In this document: positions 25,784 through 33,848 of the stretch, in pieces
How the letters are laid out: every line of letters begins with the position of its first letter
How positions within the stretch are numbered: position 1 is the first letter of the stretch
Origin: Lachnospiraceae bacterium
GTDB taxonomy: Bacteria > Bacillota > Clostridia > Lachnospirales > Lachnospiraceae
Direction: 5' to 3'
NCBI GenBank assembly: GCA_910575105.1
Contig: CAJTDK010000006.1
Span: 124,001 to 188,000 of the forward strand
DNA: 64,000 nucleotides
Position numbers and translations under genes: made by a program
Notes under the pieces: model-generated
The model's input: only the letters and a program-made list of their open reading frames with translations
What the model was told of the DNA's origin: nothing
Database searches by the model: none

Positions 25784-28195
25784 ATGAAATACGGACATTT
25801 TGATGAGACAAACCGGGAATATGTCATTGACCGGCCGGATACGCCCACGCCGTGGGTAAATTACCTTGGTTCCCCGGAATACGGCGCGATCATTTCCAAC
25901 AATGCAGGCGGATACAGCTTTGCCAGATCCGGGGCAAACGGTCGGATCCTCCGCTATATATTCAACAGCTTCGACCAGCCTGGCCGATACCTTTATCTCT
26001 ACGACAATGATTCCAAAGACTGCTGGTCTGCCTCCTGGCAGCCGGTAGGCAAAGACCTTGGACAATATGAATGCCAGTGCCGGCATGGCCTGGGCTACAC
26101 CAGAATGACTGCCGGCTACGACGGAATCCGCTCCGAGGCATCCTACTATGTTCCTCTTAAGAAATCCTATGAGGTATGGGCGCTCTCGGTTACGAATCAG
26201 TCTGCCTGCGCCAGAAGCCTTACCCTGACCGGTTACGCCGAATTTACCAACCACAGCAATTACGAGCAGGATCAGGTGAATCTGCAGTATTCCCTGTTTA
26301 TCACAAAGACACTGTTCGAGGAAAACAGGATCGTCCAGCAGATCCACGGGAATCTGGATGCCCTGCCGGAAAACGGTCAGGTCGATGAAAAAAATGTCAC
26401 CGAGCGTTTCTTCGGCCTTGCAGGCGCTGATGTTTCTTCGTACTGCGGAGAGAGGGAGCATTTCCTCGGGAAATACCGCGGCTACGGAAACCCTCAGGGC
26501 GTTCTGTCCGGTGATCTTGGCAATGTGACCAGCTATAATGAAAATTCCTGCGGGGCCTTGTCCTGCAAAGTCACCTTAGCGCCAGGAGAAACAAAAACTG
26601 TTGTTTTTCTCCTTGGGACAGGAGGCTTGTCCGAATCCTCCGCCATCCTTAGCGCTTATTCTGACCCGGCGGCAAGGATTGACAGAGAGCTTGGGAAGCT
26701 GAAAAACTACTGGCAGGAAAAACTGGGCCATCTGAAGGTGACCACCCCCAGCCCGGAGTTTAACACGATGCTGAATACCTGGAATGCCTATAATTGCTTT
26801 ATGACCTTCATCTGGTCCAGGGCCGCCTCCTTCATCTACTGCGGCCTGCGCAACGGCTACGGTTACCGCGATACGGTACAGGATATTCAGGGAATCATCC
26901 ACCTTGCGCCGGACATGGCCGCGGAGAAGATCCGTTTTATGCTTTCCGCGCAGGTAAGTAACGGCGGCGGACTCCCCCTTGTGAAATTCACACACACCCC
27001 GGGACACGAGGATACTCCCGACGATGCATCCTACCGGCAGGAGACCGGTCATCCGGCCTACCGTGCCGACGACGCGCTGTGGCTCTTTCCGACCATTTAC
27101 AAATATATCGCTGAAACCGGGAACATCGGATTTCTGGATGAAATCATCCCCTTTGCGGATAAGGATAAAGCCAGCGTCTATGAGCACCTGAAGCGTGCAG
27201 TCGCTTTCTCACTTGAACATCTTGGCCCTCACGGCATGCCTGCCGGCCTTTATGCAGATTGGAACGACTGCCTGCGTCTGGGCGCAAACGGAGAATCCTC
27301 CTTTGTCGCCATGCAGTTCTATTACGCAATGACTATCCTGAAAAAATTTGCCGGATACAGAGAAGACCGGGATTATCTGGAATACCTGGAGAAAAAACAG
27401 AAGGAAACCGGCGCGGTCATTCAGAAAATGTGCTGGGATCATGACCGCTTTATCCGGGGATACACAGAAGCCGGAGAACAGATCGGCGCGGCAAAAGACC
27501 CCGAGGCCAGTCTGTGGCTGAACCCCCAGAGCTGGGCTATCATCAGCGGGCTTGCCACCGGCGGACAGGCCGATACCGCCCTTGCCAATGTATATGAGCA
27601 CTTAAACACTGCCTACGGCGCCCTTCTGATGGATCCGCCCTATCACGCCCATGCGTTTGACGGCGCCCTCGCGGTCATCTACAATCAGGGGACAAAGGAA
27701 AATGCCGGTATCTTCTCCCAGTCTCAGGGGTGGCTGATTCTTGCAGAAGCCCTGTGCGGGCACGGCGGCCGTGCATTTACCTACTTTATGGAAAATGCGC
27801 CTGCGGCCTGGAATGACCGGGCAGAGCTTAGACGCCTGGAGCCCTACTGCTACGGCCAGTTTACTGAAGGCAATGCCAGCAGACATCCCGGACGTTCCCA
27901 TGTCCACTGGCTGACCGGCACTGCCTCTACCATGATGGTTGGATGTGTGGAAGGGATCTTAGGTCTCCGCCCGGACATAGACGGAATCACCATATGCCCG
28001 TCCATTCCCAAAGAATGGACACATCTGGAGATCGAGAAGGATTTTCGCGGAAAGCATCTGCATATTCTTATTGATAATCCGAACGGTCGGGAATCCGGCT
28101 GCGAAAAGCTCACGCTGAATGGCTGTCAGATTGAAGGAAACCATATCCCCGCCAGCCTTCTCGGCGAGGTAAATGAGATCCATCTGCTTCTTTAA
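25784..28195 (+). CDS. GH94 family disaccharide phosphorylase (cellobiose/chitobiose phosphorylase-like)
   Basis: An 803-residue phosphorylase, the normal length of cellobiose and chitobiose phosphorylases. It starts MKYGHFDETNREYVIDRPDTPTPWVNYLG and has NNAGGYSF, CRHGLGYT, GYGYRDTVQDIQG and the general-acid motif YADWNDCL (Asp492), and ends with the HWLTGTASTMM and PSIPKEWTHLE parts. The product is alpha-glucose-1-phosphate or a derivative plus a free sugar. It is 26 bp after the other GH94 gene; having two different phosphorylases suggests two linkages or chain lengths. Confidence 0.9.
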   Translation: MKYGHFDETNREYVIDRPDTPTPWVNYLGSPEYGAIISNNAGGYSFARSGANGRILRYIFNSFDQPGRYLYLYDNDSKDCWSASWQPVGKDLGQYECQCRHGLGYTRMTAGYDGIRSEASYYVPLKKSYEVWALSVTNQSACARSLTLTGYAEFTNHSNYEQDQVNLQYSLFITKTLFEENRIVQQIHGNLDALPENGQVDEKNVTERFFGLAGADVSSYCGEREHFLGKYRGYGNPQGVLSGDLGNVTSYNENSCGALSCKVTLAPGETKTVVFLLGTGGLSESSAILSAYSDPAARIDRELGKLKNYWQEKLGHLKVTTPSPEFNTMLNTWNAYNCFMTFIWSRAASFIYCGLRNGYGYRDTVQDIQGIIHLAPDMAAEKIRFMLSAQVSNGGGLPLVKFTHTPGHEDTPDDASYRQETGHPAYRADDALWLFPTIYKYIAETGNIGFLDEIIPFADKDKASVYEHLKRAVAFSLEHLGPHGMPAGLYADWNDCLRLGANGESSFVAMQFYYAMTILKKFAGYREDRDYLEYLEKKQKETGAVIQKMCWDHDRFIRGYTEAGEQIGAAKDPEASLWLNPQSWAIISGLATGGQADTALANVYEHLNTAYGALLMDPPYHAHAFDGALAVIYNQGTKENAGIFSQSQGWLILAEALCGHGGRAFTYFMENAPAAWNDRAELRRLEPYCYGQFTEGNASRHPGRSHVHWLTGTASTMMVGCVEGILGLRPDIDGITICPSIPKEWTHLEIEKDFRGKHLHILIDNPNGRESGCEKLTLNGCQIEGNHIPASLLGEVNEIHLLL

Positions 28196-28273
28196 AGTAA
28201 GGCGGCTTCCCAAAAGGTTCTATGCTGCACGTTCTATTCTAAGCACTCCCAAATAGGCGGGCTATAATCACCG

Positions 28274-28308
28274 AAGGGACACGGCATATCCTGCACGTGT
28301 CCCTTTTG
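28274..28308 (+). terminator. Terminator of the GH94 operon
   Basis: A perfect 10-bp stem AAGGGACACG/CGTGTCCCTT (28274-28283 with 28296-28305) with a short T-run after it on the plus strand. It sits between convergent genes and may also slow minus-strand transcription. Confidence 0.8.
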
Positions 28309-28318
28309 TACTTTACCT

Positions 28319-29101
28319 TTACTGCTCTTCCGCTCCATTGTCCTGTGCTTCTGTGTCAATATCCCACTGGATCGTGTGATGCAGATCCCGGTATTTCTTC
28401 GGCGTCATGCCGGTATACTCCCGGAACTGCTGGATAAAATGGCTCTGTGAGGAAAAGGACAGGCGGTTTGCGATATCGATCATGGAATAGTCGCTGTACC
28501 GCAAAAGATTCTTTGCCATCTCAATCTTCTGCCGGCGGATGTAGGCACTGACAGAATCGCCGGTTTCTTTCTTGAACAGCCGTGACAGATAGCTTGCCGA
28601 TACCCCCAGTTCATCCGCCAGATCCTCAATCGTGATCCGCTCCTTCAGGTGGGAATAAATATATTCCTTACAGACGCTGATATGTCTGGAATTAGTATCG
28701 CTCCGGCAGATCCTGCGCATCTTCTCTGTATAATCCAGGACCATCTCATCATGAAGACTGCGCACGCCCTGCACCGTATGGATGTCATCCAGCCTCTGGA
28801 TGTAAAAATCGCTCATCCGGAATGCCTGTTCAAGCTCCATGCCCTTCTGCTTGCATAACCGGGTGATCATCGCCGTCGTAATGACAAAATGATATTTTAG
28901 ATTCGTAATTGGATTGCGGGAAAGCCTCCCCACTCCCTCACTGTCCAGAAATCTTTCCTGTTCGCAATTCTTTCTGACTGTCTCCACATCGCCGTTCGTT
29001 ACTGCCTGATAAAATAAAAATTCTTCTGTCGGCTGTCTGTGCTCTACTTCATCAATATCGTCTTCTGCCTCTAAGAGAAGCCATTCATCCTGGTATCCCA
29101 T
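28319..29101 (-). CDS. AraC family transcriptional regulator of the GH94/ABC locus
   Basis: A 260-residue regulator. The C-terminal 100 residues form the double helix-turn-helix: ITIEDLADELGVSASYLSRLFKKETGDS and MIDIANRLSFSSQSHFIQQFREYTGMTPKKYR. The N-terminal 150 residues are not a cupin; they are helical and of a kind often seen in Lachnospiraceae AraC proteins. The start at 29101 has AAGGAG 6 bp upstream. Convergent to the GH94 operon, it is the natural candidate for the boxes at 22886 and 22962 (inference). Confidence 0.9.
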   Translation of the reverse strand: MGYQDEWLLLEAEDDIDEVEHRQPTEEFLFYQAVTNGDVETVRKNCEQERFLDSEGVGRLSRNPITNLKYHFVITTAMITRLCKQKGMELEQAFRMSDFYIQRLDDIHTVQGVRSLHDEMVLDYTEKMRRICRSDTNSRHISVCKEYIYSHLKERITIEDLADELGVSASYLSRLFKKETGDSVSAYIRRQKIEMAKNLLRYSDYSMIDIANRLSFSSQSHFIQQFREYTGMTPKKYRDLHHTIQWDIDTEAQDNGAEEQ

Positions 29102-29849
29102 AGAATACTCCTTTCGTACCGTCCTGTGCATCCGGAACATTTACCAGAGCCCGGGCCAAACCTTTGCTTTGCTTCGGTCAATGACTGAAAATCTACGCAT
29201 AATTCCACTTTAATATATCATTCTTTCCTCGACCAGACAATGTCAAATTTGTGAAAAGCAAACCAGACTGCGGCCTTTCTGCCGTAGATATCTGCCGTCA
29301 TGCACAGGCGGCATTCCGAAAACATCAGGTTACCGCGTAACGTCACAATTTTTGTTGCTTTTTGCAAAAGAATAATTCCATATGTGAAAAATAATATCTC
29401 AAGGTTCCGGGATTGTACTGTCTGGCCGCCAGTAGCACAACCGCGATGCCAAGCACGGCAAGCAGAAGCCATCTTGGGCTGGCCGGGCGCTTTTCTTTTA
29501 CCTCCTCCTTCATCATCAGCATACTTAAGTCCCTGACGTCCATCTACACCAGAAGGATGACGAATCAAGCATAACGCCCAGACAGAGCATGGCTGTATTG
29601 CGGTATACCGTCCGTCCTACCATGCTGACGGCAATCCTCTCTGGATCAAACTGATGAAGTCCGTGCAGCAGCCTGTATTATCTCCATCACGATCAACGGG
29701 GCTGTCACCGTGAAAAGCATCACATCTTTCAGCCCCAAGAAGACGAACAGTTCCGCGGCTGATGCCATGCCTGCATCCGCCGCAATGATACAAAAGTGCA
29801 AAAATACCGGATATCTCCTGCCTCCAGGACCATCCGGTATCTTACTTTT
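29102..29849 (-). other. 748-bp region with decayed coding sequence, no intact gene
   Basis: No intact gene with a ribosome binding site is seen. On the minus strand, from about 29790 to 29560, one frame reads ELFVFLGLKDVMLFTVTAP and LIVMEIIQAAA. A neighbouring frame then continues LHQFDPERIAVSMVGRTVYR, which looks like one membrane protein broken by a frameshift. At 29343-29543 a third frame has a charged start and one helix (PRWLLLAVLGIAVVLLAARQ). I do not recognise the family. The part near 29101 would hold the AraC promoter; only an imperfect TTGACA at 29241-29246 is visible. Confidence 0.5.
29800..29840 (-). terminator. Terminator of the lipoprotein gene
   Basis: On the minus strand a 9-bp stem of ATACCGGAT (29832-29840 complement) with ATCCGGTAT (29804-29812 complement), then TTTTT. 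It closes the lysA/lipoprotein unit. Confidence 0.75.
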
Positions 29850-30485
29850 TTATTCGATGTTAAACAAAGCAGCGTCCACTGCCTGAAGGTCGCTTTCTGT
29901 GATATTCCATACATTGTTGGAATCTTTCGTCACATGTACAGTCACAGACTGCGCCTCGCCGTAGCTAACCTCTGCAAGCTTCTCGCTAAGCAGGTCATAC
30001 AGCATATCAATGGCAAGCTGGTTCACCTCATCCTCTTCCACGCCGGATTCAGCAACCTTATCCTGGAGCTTCTCGATCAGCTCGTCCTGGATTCCACTGA
30101 AAATCTCCATCGGCTCAGCCTTTACTTCCACTTCAAAGCTGCCGTCTGTCTCCTTCGCCTCGCCAACCGTATATTTCACCTTGCTGAAGATCTCCTTGAG
30201 CAGCTCGCGGTACTTCTCCGTCGTCTCCTCAGTTGCACCGAGGGCGCTGAACCCAAGTGAATTCGTAACGGTGTCAATGTTGTTGTCGAAAAGCTTCTTT
30301 GCCTCTTCCTCCGACGAGTCCGTAATCTTAGCGTATTCGCCGAAATCTGCCTTGTATCCTGCATCCAGTGTCGCCTGTACATACGCCTTCGCGTCGTCCG
30401 GCTTCATACCGCAGCCGGTAAAGAGCATCAGGGCCATCATAGCGGCCATTGCCAGTGAGACATTTCTTTTCAGTATTGCGTTCAT
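29850..30485 (-). CDS. Putative lipoprotein of unknown function
   Basis: A 211-residue secreted protein. A signal peptide (AMAAMMALMLFTGCG) ends in a lipobox Cys, so it should be anchored outside the membrane. The mature part is acidic and helical, with regular Lys/Glu heptads (EEAKKLFDNNIDTV, LIEKLQDKVAES). A final beta segment resembles DUF5105-like lipoproteins (VTVHVTKDSNNVWNITESDLQAVDAAL). No enzyme motif is present. AGGAGG is 7 bp before the start. It lies 36 bp after lysA but a shared function is not evident. Confidence 0.8.
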   Translation of the reverse strand: MNAILKRNVSLAMAAMMALMLFTGCGMKPDDAKAYVQATLDAGYKADFGEYAKITDSSEEEAKKLFDNNIDTVTNSLGFSALGATEETTEKYRELLKEIFSKVKYTVGEAKETDGSFEVEVKAEPMEIFSGIQDELIEKLQDKVAESGVEEDEVNQLAIDMLYDLLSEKLAEVSYGEAQSVTVHVTKDSNNVWNITESDLQAVDAALFNIE

Positions 30486-30521
30486 AACTGTTCCTCCTAA
30501 ATCACATATAGTCTGTCCTCT

Positions 30522-31793
30522 CTATTTTAACAGCTTTTTCCCGATTTGAAAACAGTCAAATGTAATAAAATAATCAGCCGGTGTCTCCGCCCTGCGGATA
30601 AGTTTAACCTGACCGTTCTCTTTCAGCAGAAGCTCCGCCGATTTCAGCTTGCCGTTGTAATTATACCCCATGGCAAAGCCGTGGGCTCCGGTATCGTGGA
30701 TGACCAGAAGATCTCCGTTATCAATCCGGGGCAGCATCCGGTCGATGGCAAATTTATCATTATTCTCACAGAGTGAGCCGGCGATATCGTATTTGTGGTC
30801 ATGGGGGGCATCCTCCTTCCCCATCACTGTGATATGGTGGTAAGCTCCGTACATGGCAGGGCGCATCAGATTCACCGCGCAGGCGTCCACACCGATATAT
30901 TCTTTGTGGGTGTGCTTTTCGTGGATAGCCTTCGTTACCAGGCATCCGTACGGGCCCATCATGAAACGTCCAAGCTCGGTATAGATCGCCACATCCCCCA
31001 TCCCTGCCGGGACTAATACTTCCTCGTACACTCTGCGCACACCGTCGCCGATCGCGCGGATATCATTAGGCTCCTGGTCCGGCTTGTAGGGAATACCGAT
31101 CCCGCCGGAGAGATTGATGAACTTAATGTGCACACCGGTTTCCTTCTGAAGCTTTACCGCCGTCTCAAAAAGCACCTTCGCAAGCATCGGGTAATACTCA
31201 TTGGTCACGGTATTGCTGGCGAGAAACGCGTGGATCCCGAATTCCTCCGCGCCCTTCTCCTTTAAGATCTCAAACGCCTCAAAAAGCTGCTCGGTGGTCA
31301 TCCCGTATTTGGCATCTCCCGGATTGTCCATAATATCATTGCTGATCTTGAATAGACCGCCCGGATTGTAACGGCAGCTTATGGTCTTTGGGATATGCCC
31401 GATCGTCTTCTCCAGGAAATCAATATGGGTGATATCGTCCAGATTGATGATGGCCCCTAATTTGTCCGCAAGCACAAACTCCTCCGCCGGCGTGTCGTTA
31501 GAGGAAAACATAATGTCCTCCCCCTTCGCTCCGATGGCGTCAGAAAGCATAAGCTCCGTGTAGGAGGAGCAGTCGCAGCCGCAGCCGTACTCCCGCAGGA
31601 TATCAATAAGAAAGGGATTAGGCGTCGCCTTCACCGCAAAGTATTCCTTATATCCCTCATTCCACGAAAATGCTTCCTTCAGCTCCTTGATGTTGCGCCG
31701 GATGCCTCTCTCATCGTAAAGGTGGAAAGGGGTGGGATACTCCTCTATGATCTCTTCCAGCTTTTCCTTTGTCACAAATGGTACTTTTTTCAT
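30522..31793 (-). CDS. lysA: Diaminopimelate decarboxylase
   Basis: A 423-residue fold-III PLP enzyme that makes L-lysine from meso-diaminopimelate. The PLP lysine is Lys55 in YFAVKATPNP. Other signs are GCGCDCSSYTELML, FSSNDTPAEEF, the INLSGGIGIPY glycine loop and the late GSLCENNDKFAIDRMLP and HDTGAHGFAMGYNYNGKL motifs. It belongs to the shorter LysA variant frequent in Clostridia and may therefore act on related amino acids too, but LysA is the best call. It is 130 bp after the TrmB gene; no terminator lies between, so cotranscription is possible. Confidence 0.9.
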   Translation of the reverse strand: MKKVPFVTKEKLEEIIEEYPTPFHLYDERGIRRNIKELKEAFSWNEGYKEYFAVKATPNPFLIDILREYGCGCDCSSYTELMLSDAIGAKGEDIMFSSNDTPAEEFVLADKLGAIINLDDITHIDFLEKTIGHIPKTISCRYNPGGLFKISNDIMDNPGDAKYGMTTEQLFEAFEILKEKGAEEFGIHAFLASNTVTNEYYPMLAKVLFETAVKLQKETGVHIKFINLSGGIGIPYKPDQEPNDIRAIGDGVRRVYEEVLVPAGMGDVAIYTELGRFMMGPYGCLVTKAIHEKHTHKEYIGVDACAVNLMRPAMYGAYHHITVMGKEDAPHDHKYDIAGSLCENNDKFAIDRMLPRIDNGDLLVIHDTGAHGFAMGYNYNGKLKSAELLLKENGQVKLIRRAETPADYFITFDCFQIGKKLLK

Positions 31794-31923
31794 CTCTGTT
31801 GCGTCTCCTCTTCTCTCTGTTTTTCTGTTTTACTGTAAATATCCAGAGTAATATTTCTACTTACTGTCCGCCGCCTGAAAGGCTGTTTATCGCAACGATA
31901 TCTATACAAATATCTTCATGGGC

Positions 31924-32664
31924 TTAGATCCGTTCGACCCAAAACTGCTGATCCTCCCTCTCCTCCTGGATTGCCAGGAGCTTGATCTCGTTTGCCAGCA
32001 TCCGTTTATAAAGCTCTACGAAATTCTTCTGTCCGGAATACAGGCAGGTATTGATGCTCCCCTCCCCATACTCTCCGGTCATGACATACTTAGAATCTAT
32101 GATAATGCCGATCTCCATCTCCCGCGGTCCGCCGAGATAGATCTTCGCATTGATATACCGGACGGCCTGGTCGGTGATGATGACCACCTTTTTGCCCGCC
32201 TTTATCAGCAGCTCGATCTCATTTAAAAAGAGCAGCAGACAGTTACGCGTACAGGTGATGTAAACTCTCTGCTCCACCCTGGCCAGAAGGTTGCGCGCCA
32301 TATTCAGGATATTTCCCGCCCCCTCGATGGTCACATACCCTTCCGCATGGGACTTCTCCGAAGGTTTGTTGGCCGCAAGCCACGACTTTGTCTCCTCAAG
32401 CTTCCGGATACAGTTTTTACAAAACTCCTCTAAGGGCACCGGGATGTACTTTTTCGTCGTTCCTTCCTCCACCAGATAGGCCGCGCCCTTCTCCGTCATA
32501 CTGGCAAGAGAGCCGTATGCATTCGACCTTGATATTCCGAGAAGCTTTGCCACTTCATATCCGGTGATCTTTCCCTCGCAGAGCAGGCACTCGTAGATTG
32601 CCGCCTCCTGACGGGTCAGTCCGAACTGCGTAAGCCTTCCAGTAAATGCATTGCTTTCCATCAT
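31924..32664 (-). CDS. TrmB family transcriptional regulator
   Basis: A 246-residue protein with an N-terminal winged helix (LTRQEAAIYECLLCEGKITGYEVAKLLGISRSNAYGSLASMTEKG) and a C-terminal phospholipase-D-like effector domain (TCTRNCLLLFLNEIELLIKAGKKVVIIT, IIIDSKYVMTGEYG). TrmB proteins of archaea and some bacteria bind sugars and control sugar uptake. The ligand here is unknown. GGAG is 8 bp ahead of the start. A strong promoter lies upstream. It could regulate either neighbour locus or lysA. Confidence 0.88.
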   Translation of the reverse strand: MMESNAFTGRLTQFGLTRQEAAIYECLLCEGKITGYEVAKLLGISRSNAYGSLASMTEKGAAYLVEEGTTKKYIPVPLEEFCKNCIRKLEETKSWLAANKPSEKSHAEGYVTIEGAGNILNMARNLLARVEQRVYITCTRNCLLLFLNEIELLIKAGKKVVIITDQAVRYINAKIYLGGPREMEIGIIIDSKYVMTGEYGEGSINTCLYSGQKNFVELYKRMLANEIKLLAIQEEREDQQFWVERI

Positions 32665-32714
32665 CTTGTATTCTCCGTCGATTTTCGCCGAAATTAGTAG
32701 TTCTTTTCTGGAAC

Positions 32715-32743
32715 ACTATATAACAAAACTCCTGTACTGTCAA
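32715..32743 (-). promoter_or_regulatory. Sigma-A promoter of the TrmB gene
   Basis: Minus strand TTGACA (32738-32743) and TATAGT (32715-32720) are spaced by 17 bp. Confidence 0.85.
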
Positions 32744-32798
32744 GAGATTTTTACTTGGAAGTTATTGCAGGAACAGCTTTTGCGCACCGGGCTTACGC

Positions 32799-33698
32799 CT
32801 ATACTTTCATCTTCCGATACCCTTTTGGTGTGATATGGTGATACGCCTTGAACATCTTACAGAAGTAACTGCTTGTCCCAAAGCCTGTTTCTACCGCAAT
32901 ATCCAGTATACTCTTATCTGTGTACCACAACAGCTCCTGCGCCTTCTGGAGCCGTATGGATATGATCATATTGCCCGGCGTGATTCCAAGCGTATTCTGA
33001 AAACTCCGGTAACATTCCCGTTCACTGATATGGACGGCCTGCGCCAGATCCTTTGCAGTAATCTTCTCGCTATATCGCTCTCTGATGATAGCCAGCATCT
33101 TCTTGATCCGCTCATCTTCGCTGCGGTCGCCCCCCTTTTCATTCTCTTTGCTTTCTATCGCCCAGAGATAGACGGTCTCCCACAGCTCAGAAAAAAGGCT
33201 CCTGATCCTCAGTTCAAAGAACGGTTCCCTCTTAAGTCCCATCTCCTCACACCGGCATAATTTATCCAGAAGCCCTACATCCTCTGCCCGGCTTTGGTAC
33301 ATGGGCACGGCATCCAGTGCCCGGCGTTCTTTTACCGGCTCTATATATTTGATATCATAGATGCTTCCAGAATAGCCCGCTAAGAAAGATTTATCAAAAA
33401 ACTGGGTGCTCAGCCGGACTTCCGAAGCCGGCTCCAGCGCCTGCAGATCATGGAGTACTCCAGAGTTAATGAATATCCCGTCTCCTTTTCCCAGTGTGAA
33501 TTCGTGACGGTTCGTCCTGTAGCGGATGCTTCCTCTGGTAATGTATCCGAATTCAAATTCATCATGCCAGTGCCAGGGAATGTTCAGCCAGATATCCTTC
33601 CGGGGATTCGGTGTATACAGCCCGTAATGCAGCATCTGGCTCTGAAAAACGATCTTTTCCTTCTTTCCCTCATCCAAGTTGCGTCTTTTTTCCTGCAT
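32799..33698 (-). CDS. AraC family regulator with cupin sensor domain
   Basis: A 299-residue sugar-responsive regulator. Residues about 30-130 form a cupin (IPWHWHDEFEFGYITRGSIRYR, GDGIFINSGVLHDL), the sugar-binding part. Residues 200-299 form the AraC double helix-turn-helix (ITAKDLAQAVHISERECYRSFQNTLGITP, ILDIAVETGFGTSSYFCKMFKAYHHITPKGYR). The start at 33698 is supported by AAAGGA 10 bp upstream. It is divergent from the GH120 beta-xylosidase, which it very likely activates. Confidence 0.92.
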   Translation of the reverse strand: MQEKRRNLDEGKKEKIVFQSQMLHYGLYTPNPRKDIWLNIPWHWHDEFEFGYITRGSIRYRTNRHEFTLGKGDGIFINSGVLHDLQALEPASEVRLSTQFFDKSFLAGYSGSIYDIKYIEPVKERRALDAVPMYQSRAEDVGLLDKLCRCEEMGLKREPFFELRIRSLFSELWETVYLWAIESKENEKGGDRSEDERIKKMLAIIRERYSEKITAKDLAQAVHISERECYRSFQNTLGITPGNMIISIRLQKAQELLWYTDKSILDIAVETGFGTSSYFCKMFKAYHHITPKGYRKMKV

Positions 33699-33819
33699 AT
33701 ACCTCGTATCCTTTCTTCCAGCCGGCAATCATCTGTGATTTTGGCGGAGTTATTATATTTTTCGGCAGTATTTTTATTTTATCATATTCTTTATTGCAGT
33801 ATGATGATATCGTACATTT

Positions 33820-33825
33820 TATAAT
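33820..33825 (+). promoter_or_regulatory. -10 box of the GH120 gene
   Basis: TATAAT on the plus strand; the nearest -35-like TTGCAG (33794-33799) is 20 bp away, too far for good constitutive activity. GCAGTAT occurs twice, 31 bp apart (33765 and 33796), possible activator contacts. Confidence 0.45.
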
Positions 33826-33848
33826 ACTAAACATACAGGAGGTTTTTT

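Noticed and set aside
25625-26461. 278-codon minus-strand frame antisense to the GH94 gene pair
   Set aside because: It spans the junction of two real genes and has no start signal or known motif.
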